DNA from: Segatella copri | GTDB taxonomy: Bacteria > Bacteroidota > Bacteroidia > Bacteroidales > Bacteroidaceae | Reading direction: 5' to 3' | Length of the DNA stretch: 64,000 bases | Assembly: GCF_019249795.2 (NCBI RefSeq) | Contig: NZ_CP156891.1 | Location: 1,030,001-1,094,000 of the forward strand | Shown here: positions 44,754 to 53,420 of the stretch, one piece after another | Layout of the letters: every line of letters starts with the position of its first letter | How positions within the stretch are numbered: position 1 is the first letter of the stretch | Program-made: the position numbers and the translations under genes | Notes under the pieces: model-generated | What the model saw: only the letters and a program-made list of their open reading frames with translations | Told to the model about the DNA's origin: nothing | Databases searched by the model: none

Positions 44754-45051
44754 ATGCCAGGACCTCCTATGTTACAGGGACCCTTCCGCGTCCCTTCGTT
44801 CAACGGATATATTCCTCGCCGGATGCCTCTTCTGCCTGTTCTGGTGCAAGGTGCTCCATCAGAAATATACCCGACTGCTCACGATAGGCGTGGCAACGAT
44901 GGTATGTTATCCCGTAATGATGTATTTCCTCATCGGCATCGGCGTGCTCATCATCTTCCTGCTTTGGGACATTCAGCCTATCCGCAGCACCCTGAAGAAG
45001 ATGCCAGCCTGGAACTTTGTGGGAAGAAAAATGAAGAAAAATCTTGCATAA
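44754..45051 (+). pseudogene. MFS (EmrB/DHA2-like) exporter remnant
   Basis: The start codon and about 12 residues (MPGPPMLQGPFRV) are followed by a frame break near 44790 and then, in another frame, membrane-type sequence (FLAGCLFCLFW, LLTIGVATMVCYPVMMYFLIGIG) and a charged tail (WDIQPIRSTLKKMPAWNF). Only about 100 codons remain of the ~520 expected for the transporter that normally follows tolC and emrA in this order. Identity as EmrB is inferred mainly from position. Confidence 0.6.
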
Positions 45052-45066
45052 TACAGAGATTTATGC

Positions 45067-45074
45067 TAACTTTG
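45067..45074 (+). promoter_or_regulatory. -7 box for low-molecular-weight phosphatase
   Basis: TAACTTTG, 21 bp before the ATG at 45096. Confidence 0.6.
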
Positions 45075-45095
45075 CAAACAAAAAAAGTTAGCAAC

Positions 45096-45584
45096 ATGAC
45101 AAAGAAAGGTAAACATACCGTATTATTTATCTGCCTGGGCAACATCTGCCGCTCTCCGGCAGCCGAGGGAATCATGAAGAGTCTTGTAGAAAAAGCAGGG
45201 CTTCAGGATGAGTTTGAAATCGATTCTGCGGGCATCGGGAACTGGCACGTAGGTCAGTTGCCCGACAGCCGCATGCGCAAATGTGGCGCCGAGCATGGCT
45301 ACAATTTCAACAGCCATGCCCGCCAGTTCCAGAAGTCAGACTTCGCCCGTTTCGAAACCATCGTGGTAATGGACAACGAAAACTACCGTACCATTACCTC
45401 CATGGCTTCTTCAGAGTCTGATAGGAAAAAAGTAGTGCGCATGGCCGATTTTCTGACCCATCATCGCGAATACACCACCGTTCCCGATCCGTATTATGGC
45501 GACTATAGCGACTTCGAGCTCGTCATCACGCTTCTCGAAGATGCCTGCCAGGAGTTACTGGACAGCATTATCGGGGAAGGGTAA
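45096..45584 (+). CDS. Low-molecular-weight protein tyrosine phosphatase
   Basis: 162-residue cytoplasmic phosphatase. The P-loop CLGNICRSPAAEG near residue 12 gives the Cys nucleophile and Arg of the CX5RS motif, and the general-acid loop is VPDPYYGDYSDF near residue 130. A start at 45096 is chosen because it follows a proper promoter; the same frame stays open to 44754 but passes through the dead transporter. In other bacteria such enzymes act on tyrosine kinases of capsule export; here no kinase gene is nearby. Unknown target. Confidence 0.92.
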   Translation: MTKKGKHTVLFICLGNICRSPAAEGIMKSLVEKAGLQDEFEIDSAGIGNWHVGQLPDSRMRKCGAEHGYNFNSHARQFQKSDFARFETIVVMDNENYRTITSMASSESDRKKVVRMADFLTHHREYTTVPDPYYGDYSDFELVITLLEDACQELLDSIIGEG

Positions 45585-45597
45585 AAACAGATAAAAC

Positions 45598-45647
45598 AAA
45601 AAGGGATGAATCATCAAAATATCAGATTGATGACTCATCCCTTTTTT
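45598..45647. terminator. Convergent terminator between phosphatase and mnmA
   Basis: 20-bp stem with one mismatch (45598-45617, 45627-45647), flanked by A and T runs so it works in both directions. Confidence 0.9.
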
Positions 45648-45660
45648 CAATTTAAAATAT

Positions 45661-46743
45661 TTATACCGTAATCTCGCCCGAGCCATAGCAACGATGATGA
45701 TGCTCATCATAAACTACACAGAACTGGCCGGGAGCCACACCATGAATTGCCTCTTCTGAATGAATCATCCAGCGGCCGTCTTCCAGTTTTTCTATAGTAG
45801 CAGGATGATACTCCGGCGTATGACGAATCTTGAAAGTCACCTTCTGCATAGCTACCTCGCGCGTAAGAAAATGGAAATCATGGAGAGGAAAATCCTTCTT
45901 GTAGGCCGACTGCGGATCATAACCATGACTCACATACAGGATATTGTTCTCTACATCCTTCTTAATCACGAACCAGGGACCGCCGCCAAAGCCTAAGCCC
46001 TTGCGCTGGCCGATGGTATGAAACCACAAACCCTTGTGCTCGCCTATGCGCTTGCCCGTCTCCATCTCTATGACATCGCCCGGCTTTTCGCCCAGATAAC
46101 GGCGGATATAATCATTATAATTTATCTGTCCCAGGAAGCAGATTCCCTGGCTGTCCTTGCGCTTGGCATTTATCAGATGCTCCTCTTCGGCTATCTCGCG
46201 AACCTCATTCTTGATATGATGGCCGATAGGGAAAATCGCTTTTTTCAATTGCCAGCTCTCTATCTGAGCCAGGAAATCGGTCTGGTCTTTCACAGGATCA
46301 GGACTCGTGACAAGCCATTTATCGCCATTTTCATCCGTTTCGGTCTGCGCATAATGCCCCGTGGCGATGAGGTCGTAGTTGTGCCCCATCTTCTCATCGA
46401 AGGCGCCAAACTTAATAAGGCGGTTGCACATCACGTCCGGATTAGGCGTAAAACCCGCCTTCACCTTCTCCATCGTATAACGGGTTACCTCGTTCCAATA
46501 TTCATGATGACAGTCAACCACTTGCAGCTTGCACCCATACTTTCTAGCCACAGCCGTAGCCATCTCCAGGTCCTCCTCCGAAGAGCAGTCCCACTCCTCT
46601 TTCTCCTCAGGACCAATCTTGATGTAGAAGCAATCAGGATGCAGGCCCAGCTGGGCAAACTCCCAAACCACAACCGAACTGTCGACACCTCCCGAAAGGA
46701 GCACGGCAATTCTCTTATCTTTTATTTCATCAATATTCAGCAT
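45661..46743 (-). CDS. mnmA: tRNA-uridine 2-sulfurtransferase
   Basis: Adds sulfur at C2 of wobble uridine 34 in tRNA Lys, Glu and Gln. 360 residues: PP-loop VLLSGGVDSSVV near residue 15, a catalytic Cys in NPDVMCNRLIKF, the second catalytic Cys in SQGICFLGQ, and the TIGQRKGLGFGG segment of the C-terminal barrel domains. The gene has its own TAATTTTG box (46773-46780, minus strand). It is the single enzyme gene in this place and is convergent with the phosphatase. Confidence 0.96.
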   Translation of the reverse strand: MLNIDEIKDKRIAVLLSGGVDSSVVVWEFAQLGLHPDCFYIKIGPEEKEEWDCSSEEDLEMATAVARKYGCKLQVVDCHHEYWNEVTRYTMEKVKAGFTPNPDVMCNRLIKFGAFDEKMGHNYDLIATGHYAQTETDENGDKWLVTSPDPVKDQTDFLAQIESWQLKKAIFPIGHHIKNEVREIAEEEHLINAKRKDSQGICFLGQINYNDYIRRYLGEKPGDVIEMETGKRIGEHKGLWFHTIGQRKGLGFGGGPWFVIKKDVENNILYVSHGYDPQSAYKKDFPLHDFHFLTREVAMQKVTFKIRHTPEYHPATIEKLEDGRWMIHSEEAIHGVAPGQFCVVYDEHHHRCYGSGEITV

Positions 46744-46935
46744 ATTCTTTCCTGTTTATAATAATCCGGTTGCAAAATTACGAAAAAAAACTGATATAAT
46801 AAGCAAAGAAAGGGCTAGAAATGCATAAGAAAGAGAAAAAAAAAGCCCGCAAAGCCTATTTTTGTTATAGAAAACACTTATAGCCGCATTCGTAGCTTTT
46901 AAACATAAAACGAGTTTTGCTTTCGTTTTTATCCA

Positions 46936-46943
46936 TACCTTTG
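46936..46943 (+). promoter_or_regulatory. -7 box for AspT/YidE-ThrE operon
   Basis: TACCTTTG with TTTG at 46916-46919; the leader is about 70 nt. The rest of the 272-bp spacer shows nothing else. Confidence 0.55.
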
Positions 46944-47015
46944 CAATCGATTTCAGAAATCGATAAGAAAGAATGTTTTTGAAAATTCAGTATTTACATT
47001 AATAGATAAAGAAAA

Positions 47016-48704
47016 ATGGAGATTTTAAAAAATCTATTTTATGGCTTCCCAGACCTTTGGGGAGGCGGAGTAGCCCACTCTGTGATGATTCTTTCGCTGG
47101 TCATCGCCTTGGGTTTGTGTTTAGGTAAGCTCAGAGTAAAAGGTGTTTCCCTGGGCTTGGCTTGGATTCTGTTCATCGGTCTTATCTTTGGACATTTCTC
47201 TCTCAACCTTGACGAGCATCTGCTCCACTTTCTCAAGGAATTTGGCTTGATCCTCTTTGTCTACTCTATCGGTCTGGAGGTAGGTCCGGGCTTCTTCGCT
47301 TCGTTCAAGAACGGCGGCAAGAGTCTCAACCTGCTCAGCATGATCGTTGTGGCCCTGAGTATCATTACTACCTTAGTCATCTTCTCATTTTCGGGAACAT
47401 CCATCACCTCTATGGCAGGTATCCTTTCGGGTGCCGTAACCAACACTCCTGGATTGGGGGCAGCCCAGCAGGCATTCAGCGACCTGCGCCACATCGACGC
47501 CCCATCCATCGCAGCCGGCTATGCCATCGCCTATCCTATGGGTGTGCTCGGCGTTATCCTCAGTTTCATTATATTAAGGTTTGCGCTACGCGTAGACAAG
47601 CAGAAGGAAGAGGATGAAGCTAAGCGAGGCAAAGGACATCTTGAAGCGATGACCCTGAACACCTTCGCCGTAAAGGTTTCTAACCAGATGGTTTTCAAAG
47701 ATACCGTCAAGCAGATCCGCTATCTCCTGAAGCGCGACTTCATGGTTTCCAAGATTATCCGTAACAACGGCGAACGCCAGAACGAGGTGGTTAACGGACA
47801 GACCGTGATAGAAGAGGGCGACATTCTGCAGATTGTGGCTCATCCTACCGTAGAAGAACCTATCATCGCCCTGCTCGGCGAGAAGGTTGACGTAAAGGAC
47901 GAGGAATTCAGCAGCGAACTCATCAACCGCCGAATCCTGATTACCAAACCGGGCATCAACGGCAAGAGCATCAGCCAGTTGCAGATTAGAAGCAACCTTG
48001 GCGCCAACATTACCCGCGTGAACAGAAATGGTGTAGACCTCATCGCGACCCCAGACCTGAAACTCCAGTTGGGCGACCGCGTAACCGTAGTGGGCAAGGA
48101 ACTCGCCATCGCTCATACCGAGAAGGTGCTGGGTAACCAGATGAAGCGTCTGAACTACCCTAACCTCATCCCAATCTTCCTGGGCATCATGCTGGGTTGT
48201 ATCGTAGCCAACATTCCGTTCTTCATCCCAGGCATCAACGAGAATCTGCGTCTCGGACTTACCGGCGGTCCATTGGTAGTAGCCATTCTGATAGGTTACT
48301 TCGGACCGAAATACAACCTCGTTACCTACAATACCATTTCAGCCAACCTGATGCTTCGCGAAATCGGCATCTGCATCTTCCTGGCTTGCGTGGGTCTCGG
48401 CACAGGCGAACAGTTTATCCAGACCGTAGCATCAGAAAGCGGACTGACCTGGATACTCTACGGCATCGCCATCACCATGATACCAATCATTCTGGGCGGC
48501 ATCATCGGCAAGCTCGTGTTCCACATCAATTATTATACATTACTCGGCGTATTGGCAGGTGCCAACACCAACCCTTCTGCCCTGGCTTACGTACGTGAGC
48601 AGACTTCGGCAGATGCGCCAACAGTAGGCTATGCGAATGTATATCCATTCGCCATGTTCCTCAGAATTGTAACCATTCAGATTATTATTTTTGTATTCGG
48701 ATAA
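47016..48704 (+). CDS. AspT/YidE/YbjL-family transporter
   Basis: 562-residue membrane protein with two Asp-Al_Ex permease halves and two RCK_C domains between them (about residues 205-375: TVKQIRYLLKRDFMVSKII and INGKSISQLQIRSNLGANI). The halves share GLEVGPGFFASF and GLGTGEQF motifs and the pattern GxxxGAxTNTPGLGAA/GANTNPSALAY. Family members exchange amino acids such as aspartate and alanine, or have unknown substrate; this one cannot be assigned. It sits 6 bp before a ThrE-type exporter, so amino acid or organic acid transport is likely for both. Confidence 0.85.
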   Translation: MEILKNLFYGFPDLWGGGVAHSVMILSLVIALGLCLGKLRVKGVSLGLAWILFIGLIFGHFSLNLDEHLLHFLKEFGLILFVYSIGLEVGPGFFASFKNGGKSLNLLSMIVVALSIITTLVIFSFSGTSITSMAGILSGAVTNTPGLGAAQQAFSDLRHIDAPSIAAGYAIAYPMGVLGVILSFIILRFALRVDKQKEEDEAKRGKGHLEAMTLNTFAVKVSNQMVFKDTVKQIRYLLKRDFMVSKIIRNNGERQNEVVNGQTVIEEGDILQIVAHPTVEEPIIALLGEKVDVKDEEFSSELINRRILITKPGINGKSISQLQIRSNLGANITRVNRNGVDLIATPDLKLQLGDRVTVVGKELAIAHTEKVLGNQMKRLNYPNLIPIFLGIMLGCIVANIPFFIPGINENLRLGLTGGPLVVAILIGYFGPKYNLVTYNTISANLMLREIGICIFLACVGLGTGEQFIQTVASESGLTWILYGIAITMIPIILGGIIGKLVFHINYYTLLGVLAGANTNPSALAYVREQTSADAPTVGYANVYPFAMFLRIVTIQIIIFVFG

Positions 48705-48710
48705 ACATAT

Positions 48711-50162
48711 ATGACAGAAAAAGAATTGAAAACCTGCGCTTGCGTAGAGGACAACTGCAACTGCAAGGAAATAGCAGAATCAGAACTCAGAAGAAAACTC
48801 GACTTATTATTACGTACCGGTAGCATTCTCATGGAGAGTGCTGCCGACACATCCCGCATCATGCGAACCATGAAGCGTGCAGCAGCTTTCCTCGGTCTCG
48901 ACGAGCGATACATGCACCTTTACATCAACTGGAACGTGCTGATGGTAAACTATAGCGACGAGGAGCATTCCTTCTCCAAGTTCCAGAGATGCGAGAAGCA
49001 CGGTATCAACCTCACCTCTATTTCCCAGGTAAGTAAGCTCACCTGGAAGGCCATCAAGGAAAACTATTCGCTCGAACAGTATGAGCAGGCCCTGAACGAC
49101 ATCAAGGCCACCCCACGCAGCTTCACCCCTTGGCAGGTAGCCATCGGTGGCGGTTTTGCCTGCGGCGGATTCTGCATCCAGTTCGGTTGCGACTGGCCAG
49201 CCTTCTTCTTCTGTTCGCTTGCAGCCATATTGGGTTTCCGCCTGAGAATGTTCTTGCCAACCAAAGGCTGCAACAACTATGTAGCCATCGGCATTTCGGC
49301 TTTCGTAGCCACCCTGATAGCCTGGTTGACCTCATTCCTTTCGCTCAACCCATCTATTGCCGAAGCGCTTCCAGCCTTCATGCATTCAGATACCCCTTGG
49401 CATCCGCTGATGGCGTGTGCCCTCTTCATCGTGCCGGGAGTTCCACTCATCAACTTTGTGTGCGATATGCTCGACGGATATATTGAGGTGGGAATGGTTC
49501 GTGCCCTGAACACCCTGCTGATGATCTTCGCGATGGCTTTCGGTATCGCCTTCGCTATCCAGGTTTGCCATATCGACAACTTTGTGAAGGATCTTACGAT
49601 GACTCCTCATCACGAATACTGGGAGTTTGCCATAGCAGCTGCCGTATCGGCCATGGGTTTCTCTACCATCTTCAGCATACCTCGCCGTCTGTTGCCGGTT
49701 GTAGCCGTGGGCGGTATCATCGCCGTATGCTTCCGCAATTTCGTCAATCTGGGTCCATCTAACGGCAACATCGGTCTCGACATGGGTCTGAGCATCGGTT
49801 CGCTTGCCGGTTCTGCGCTCATCAGCATCATTGTGATCAAGGCGCGCCATTGGTTCCATACCCCTCACCAATGCATCACCATTCCTAGCGTTATCCCAAT
49901 GGTACCGGGAGTTCTGATGTATCGCGCCCTCTTTGCCTTCATCGACATTCATGGCGTGATAGGCGAAGTAACCGTGGGTATGAACAACCTCATCAAGGCT
50001 TCGCTCGCCATCATCTGCATCGCCCTGGGTGTGGCAATTCCAAACGTATTCTTCCGCCGTTTCATCGCCGACAACCGCAAGCGCAAGCTGCTTGCCATGC
50101 TGGTAGAAAGAAAGAAGAAGAATGGCGAATTCGTAGATTTGCACGAAGTAGAAATCAAATAA
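48711..50162 (+). CDS. ThrE-type threonine/serine exporter, fused two-domain form
   Basis: 483 residues. An N-terminal soluble ThrE domain (LDLLLRTGSILMESAADTSRIMRTMKRAA) is followed by about ten hydrophobic helices; the segment after residue 330 is the smaller ThrE_2 part, so the two subunits found separately in some bacteria are fused. The first 20 residues contain a Cys cluster (CACVEDNCNC), not part of the family core as I know it, which could bind a metal. Operon with the AspT/YidE transporter (6-bp gap). Confidence 0.85.
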   Translation: MTEKELKTCACVEDNCNCKEIAESELRRKLDLLLRTGSILMESAADTSRIMRTMKRAAAFLGLDERYMHLYINWNVLMVNYSDEEHSFSKFQRCEKHGINLTSISQVSKLTWKAIKENYSLEQYEQALNDIKATPRSFTPWQVAIGGGFACGGFCIQFGCDWPAFFFCSLAAILGFRLRMFLPTKGCNNYVAIGISAFVATLIAWLTSFLSLNPSIAEALPAFMHSDTPWHPLMACALFIVPGVPLINFVCDMLDGYIEVGMVRALNTLLMIFAMAFGIAFAIQVCHIDNFVKDLTMTPHHEYWEFAIAAAVSAMGFSTIFSIPRRLLPVVAVGGIIAVCFRNFVNLGPSNGNIGLDMGLSIGSLAGSALISIIVIKARHWFHTPHQCITIPSVIPMVPGVLMYRALFAFIDIHGVIGEVTVGMNNLIKASLAIICIALGVAIPNVFFRRFIADNRKRKLLAMLVERKKKNGEFVDLHEVEIK

Positions 50163-50275
50163 TCATCTGGTTGGAAATCTGATTTTCATCGGATGATAAC
50201 CGGATAAAAAGAAGTAGAGATGCGATAAAACATCATTTTATTCTTCCCCAAAAGAGGATATTAAAATAAATGTTT

Positions 50276-50283
50276 TATCTTTG
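50276..50283 (+). promoter_or_regulatory. -7 box for LysR gene
   Basis: TATCTTTG, 57 bp before the ATG. Confidence 0.6.
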
Positions 50284-50294
50284 CACCCAAATTT

Positions 50295-50324
50295 AGCTAT
50301 CGGTTATTTCTATAGCCGATAGCT
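50295..50324 (+). promoter_or_regulatory. 5' UTR hairpin of LysR gene
   Basis: Perfect 9-bp stem AGCTATCGG / CCGATAGCT (50295-50303, 50316-50324) with a 12-nt loop between promoter and start codon. It could be an operator palindrome for autoregulation or an RNA hairpin. Confidence 0.5.
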
Positions 50325-50340
50325 TCAATAAAGGAACAAT

Positions 50341-51252
50341 ATGGAAATACGACAACTGAAATATTTCTTGAAGGTAGCCGAGACGCTCAACTTCTCAGAA
50401 GCTTCGCGCAAGTTATACATCACCCAGAGTACCCTCTCACAACAGATTTCGCATCTGGAACAGGAGATTGGTCTGCCCCTCTTCGAGCGCAATTCTCATG
50501 AGGTTTACCTCACAGAGGCGGGCAAGGAATTGAGACCTTACGCCCAAAACGCGGTCAATTCTGCCGAAGCCTGTGTAGACCACATGAACGATCTGAAGGA
50601 AATGCTTACAGGCGAACTGAACATCGGCGTAACGTTCTCCTTCAGCAACATCATGTCCGAGACGCTCATCGCCTTTCTCCACGCCTATCCTCATGTAAAG
50701 CTCAACATCCAATACCGCACCATGCAGGAACTGATGGACGGACTGAAGAAGCGCGAACTCGACCTCGTTCTGGCTTTCAAGCCTCTGAAGAACGAAAAGG
50801 CGGTAGACAGCCGAGCTATTTTCAGCAACCGTCTTGCCGCCATCGTGAACGTGAATCATCCGCTGGCGCGCCTTTCATCGGTCAAGCTTTCCGATCTGGA
50901 GCGTTACGACCTCATCCTTCCTTGCAAGGGTCTGCAGGCACGCAACGCCTTTGATCACATGGTAGAGGGCAAAGATTTGAACTACAAGATTATGGTAGAG
51001 GTGAATAATGTAAACATCATCTTCGACCTTCTGAGCCGCAGCAATCTGGTGACCATTCTCTCCGAATCGACCACCATTCTGCAGAACGGCATGAAGGCGA
51101 TTCCTATCGATGCTGCCGACAACGAAATGGATGGCTGCATCCACATTCTGAAAGATGCTTACATGAAAAACTCAGCCCAGGAGTTCATCCGCATGCTGAG
51201 CCAGAGCACCAGCATCCTCGCCAACTTTGCGCTGAAGGATATCCTGAGATAA
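50341..51252 (+). CDS. LysR-family transcriptional regulator
   Basis: 303 residues. N-terminal winged helix (MEIRQLKYFLKVAETLNFSEASRKLYITQSTLSQQISHLE) and a periplasmic-binding-like sensor domain from about residue 90 (GELNIGVTFSF). No paired redox cysteines of OxyR type were noticed. LysR regulators often control a divergent neighbour; here the next reverse gene is an EamA exporter downstream, and a hairpin in the leader suggests autoregulation. Ligand unknown. Confidence 0.93.
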   Translation: MEIRQLKYFLKVAETLNFSEASRKLYITQSTLSQQISHLEQEIGLPLFERNSHEVYLTEAGKELRPYAQNAVNSAEACVDHMNDLKEMLTGELNIGVTFSFSNIMSETLIAFLHAYPHVKLNIQYRTMQELMDGLKKRELDLVLAFKPLKNEKAVDSRAIFSNRLAAIVNVNHPLARLSSVKLSDLERYDLILPCKGLQARNAFDHMVEGKDLNYKIMVEVNNVNIIFDLLSRSNLVTILSESTTILQNGMKAIPIDAADNEMDGCIHILKDAYMKNSAQEFIRMLSQSTSILANFALKDILR

Positions 51253-51305
51253 TCATCTTAACGCCTGGCGGCTCGCGAGCCTATTTGCTTGCGGCTAGAA
51301 CAGAT

Positions 51306-51350
51306 AAAAAAATCCTCGTTCGAGTTCTTTTTCGAGCGAGGATTTTTTCT
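51306..51350. terminator. Convergent terminator after LysR gene
   Basis: 16-bp stem with one mismatch (AAATCCTCGTTCG / CGAGCGAGGATTT) flanked by A and T runs on both sides; serves the LysR gene and the reverse EamA gene. The ~80 bp that follow are T- and G-rich with no gene. Confidence 0.8.
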
Positions 51351-51437
51351 TCTTTTTACCTTTATGGGGACCAGCGATGGAATCGCTGGGAACGGGGGAC
51401 GCAAGGGGGCTTTTTACCCTTTTACTTTTTTACCTTT

Positions 51438-52319
51438 TTACCCTTTCTTTCTTGCGATGATAATCGTTACACCTGCCAGGATGGCGAGGATGCCGAAGGC
51501 AAGCTGAAGGGAGAAACTCTCGCCGAAAATGCAGACGCCGATGATTACCGCCGTTACAGGCTCCAGGGCTCCCATGATGGCGGCTGGCGTGCTGCCGATG
51601 AGATTGATGGAGATGGTCATGAAGAAAAGCGACAATACCGTTGGCAACAAAGCCAGCTGGGCAGCACAGAGCCATTGTTTAGGTGTTTGAAGCATCTGTA
51701 TCGGCTCGCCTGCAATAAACGAATAGACAAACATCGTAAGCAGTCCGAAGACTAATATATAAAAGGTAAACTTGATGTTCGACATGCCCGGATTCTTCCA
51801 TTGGTTGATGGAGATGATGTAAAGGGCATAGAGCAGGGATGAACACATGACGAGGGCAAAACCCGCCGTGCTCAACTTATCGTTTCCATCGCCCTGATAG
51901 AGCAATCCTACTCCCGATACCGCCAGAAGAATGGCAAGCGAGGTAGACCACGTTACCTTCTCGTGGAAGAAGACCGTCATCAGGATGGCCGTCATAATAG
52001 GATAAACGAAGAGGATGGTGCTGGCAATACCTGCCGCCATATAATGGAAACTGACATAAAGCGTAGCTGATGAGAGCGAAAACATGCAGCCCAGCACGCC
52101 AAGACGAATCAGATGTCCCCACTTCACCTTGAAACTCTCCTTGCGAAACAGCATCACCACGGCAAACATCAGTACCGCCAAGAGATAACGATAGATGAGT
52201 ACAGAACTGGAATTGAATCCGTCGCCATAGAGTTCGAGCGTGCCCAAAGGATTGGTACCATAACATACTGCGGCAACAATGCCCGCCGCAAAGCCTTTAA
52301 CTTTATTACTGCTTCTCAT
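51438..52319 (-). CDS. EamA/DMT-family transporter
   Basis: 293 residues with ten predicted helices and two EamA repeats, the second starting near residue 155 (CSSLLYALYIISINQW). Typical metabolite or amino-acid exporter of the drug/metabolite superfamily. The conserved GALEPVTAVIIGVCIFGE segment lies in the penultimate helix pair. Promoter TAACTTTG on the minus strand (52374-52381). Substrate unknown. Confidence 0.87.
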   Translation of the reverse strand: MRSSNKVKGFAAGIVAAVCYGTNPLGTLELYGDGFNSSSVLIYRYLLAVLMFAVVMLFRKESFKVKWGHLIRLGVLGCMFSLSSATLYVSFHYMAAGIASTILFVYPIMTAILMTVFFHEKVTWSTSLAILLAVSGVGLLYQGDGNDKLSTAGFALVMCSSLLYALYIISINQWKNPGMSNIKFTFYILVFGLLTMFVYSFIAGEPIQMLQTPKQWLCAAQLALLPTVLSLFFMTISINLIGSTPAAIMGALEPVTAVIIGVCIFGESFSLQLAFGILAILAGVTIIIARKKG

Positions 52320-52476
52320 TAGATTAAATACTATTTTTTCTTATACTTCTTGTTATCTATCTATTTCGGGCTACAAAGTTACAGCAAATATTCGAGATAA
52401 GCTAACAAAATCGTATAAATATATTGTAATATCTGAGAAAAAACGCTCTTTTCTTGTGCTTTACGAAAATAAATTG

Positions 52477-52495
52477 TACCTTTGCAATATCTTTG
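52477..52495 (+). promoter_or_regulatory. Two tandem -7 boxes for epimerase-OPT operon
   Basis: TACCTTTG (52477-52484) and TATCTTTG (52488-52495), 11 bp apart, 53-64 bp before the ATG. Either could act as the -7 element. Confidence 0.55.
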
Positions 52496-52547
52496 AAAAA
52501 AGATAATCAGATGAAACATTAAAAACTAAACAAAAGAATTAATAACA

Positions 52548-53420
52548 ATGGAACAGATTAAGAATGATCAGCTCACACTTGAGATTTCATCTCTCGGAGC
52601 AGAACTTCAGAGCATCAAGGATGCTAATGGTAATGAATATCTCTGGGATGGCGACGAGAAATACTGGAACCGCCACTCTCCTATCCTCTTCCCTATCGTA
52701 TGCGGATTGTGGAAAGACACTTATCGCACAGAGGGTAAGGAGTATCACCTTCCTCGCCATGGTTTCGCACGCGATACAGAGTTCAAACTCGTTGGCAAGA
52801 CTGCCGACCGCCTCACCTTCGCGCTCATCGACAACGAAGAGACTCAGAAGAACTATCCTTACCACTTCAACCTTGCCATTTCTTACCGCCTGCAGGGCAA
52901 CGAGATTCATGTCATCTGGCACGTAGAGAATACCGACGACAAGGAAATCTTCTTCCAGATTGGCGGTCACCCAGCATTCATGGTTCCTGGCTGCAAGAAG
53001 GGCGAAGAAATGAAGGCTACCCTGAAACTCGACAACGAGGCTCCTGTTCGTCTCTATGGTAACGTAGGCGGATGCATCGACCGTCAGGCTAAGGAAACCG
53101 TAGAAACCGACAAGGGTATCTGGGAAGTAAACGAGGAGACTTTCGCAGAAGATGCTGTTATCTTCGACAAGAGTCAGGTTAAGCAGGTGAGCATTCTCAA
53201 CGAGCAGGGCGAACCTCATGTAACCCTCGAGTTCAAGACTCCAGCCGTAGGTATCTGGAACCCAACAGGCAAGCACGCTCCATTCATCTGCATCGAGCCA
53301 TGGTATGGTTTGAGCGACTGGGCTGAATATGATGGCGAGTTTAAGGACAAGTATCTGATGAACCGTCTGCAGCCAGGTGCAAGTTTCATGAGTGAGTATA
53401 TCATCAGAATAGAGAAATAA
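52548..53420 (+). CDS. Aldose 1-epimerase family protein
   Basis: 290-residue galactose-mutarotase-fold protein, LACX/YeaD type. Visible: SLGAELQSIKDANGNEYLWDG, the FPIVCGLWKD segment, LPRHGFARDTEF with the conserved His, and IFFQIGGHPAFMVPG with the second conserved His. The enzyme class interconverts anomers of hexoses or hexose-6-phosphates; the exact substrate is unknown. The last base of its stop codon is the first base of the OPT transporter ATG (TAATG), so translation is probably coupled. Confidence 0.88.
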   Translation: MEQIKNDQLTLEISSLGAELQSIKDANGNEYLWDGDEKYWNRHSPILFPIVCGLWKDTYRTEGKEYHLPRHGFARDTEFKLVGKTADRLTFALIDNEETQKNYPYHFNLAISYRLQGNEIHVIWHVENTDDKEIFFQIGGHPAFMVPGCKKGEEMKATLKLDNEAPVRLYGNVGGCIDRQAKETVETDKGIWEVNEETFAEDAVIFDKSQVKQVSILNEQGEPHVTLEFKTPAVGIWNPTGKHAPFICIEPWYGLSDWAEYDGEFKDKYLMNRLQPGASFMSEYIIRIEK

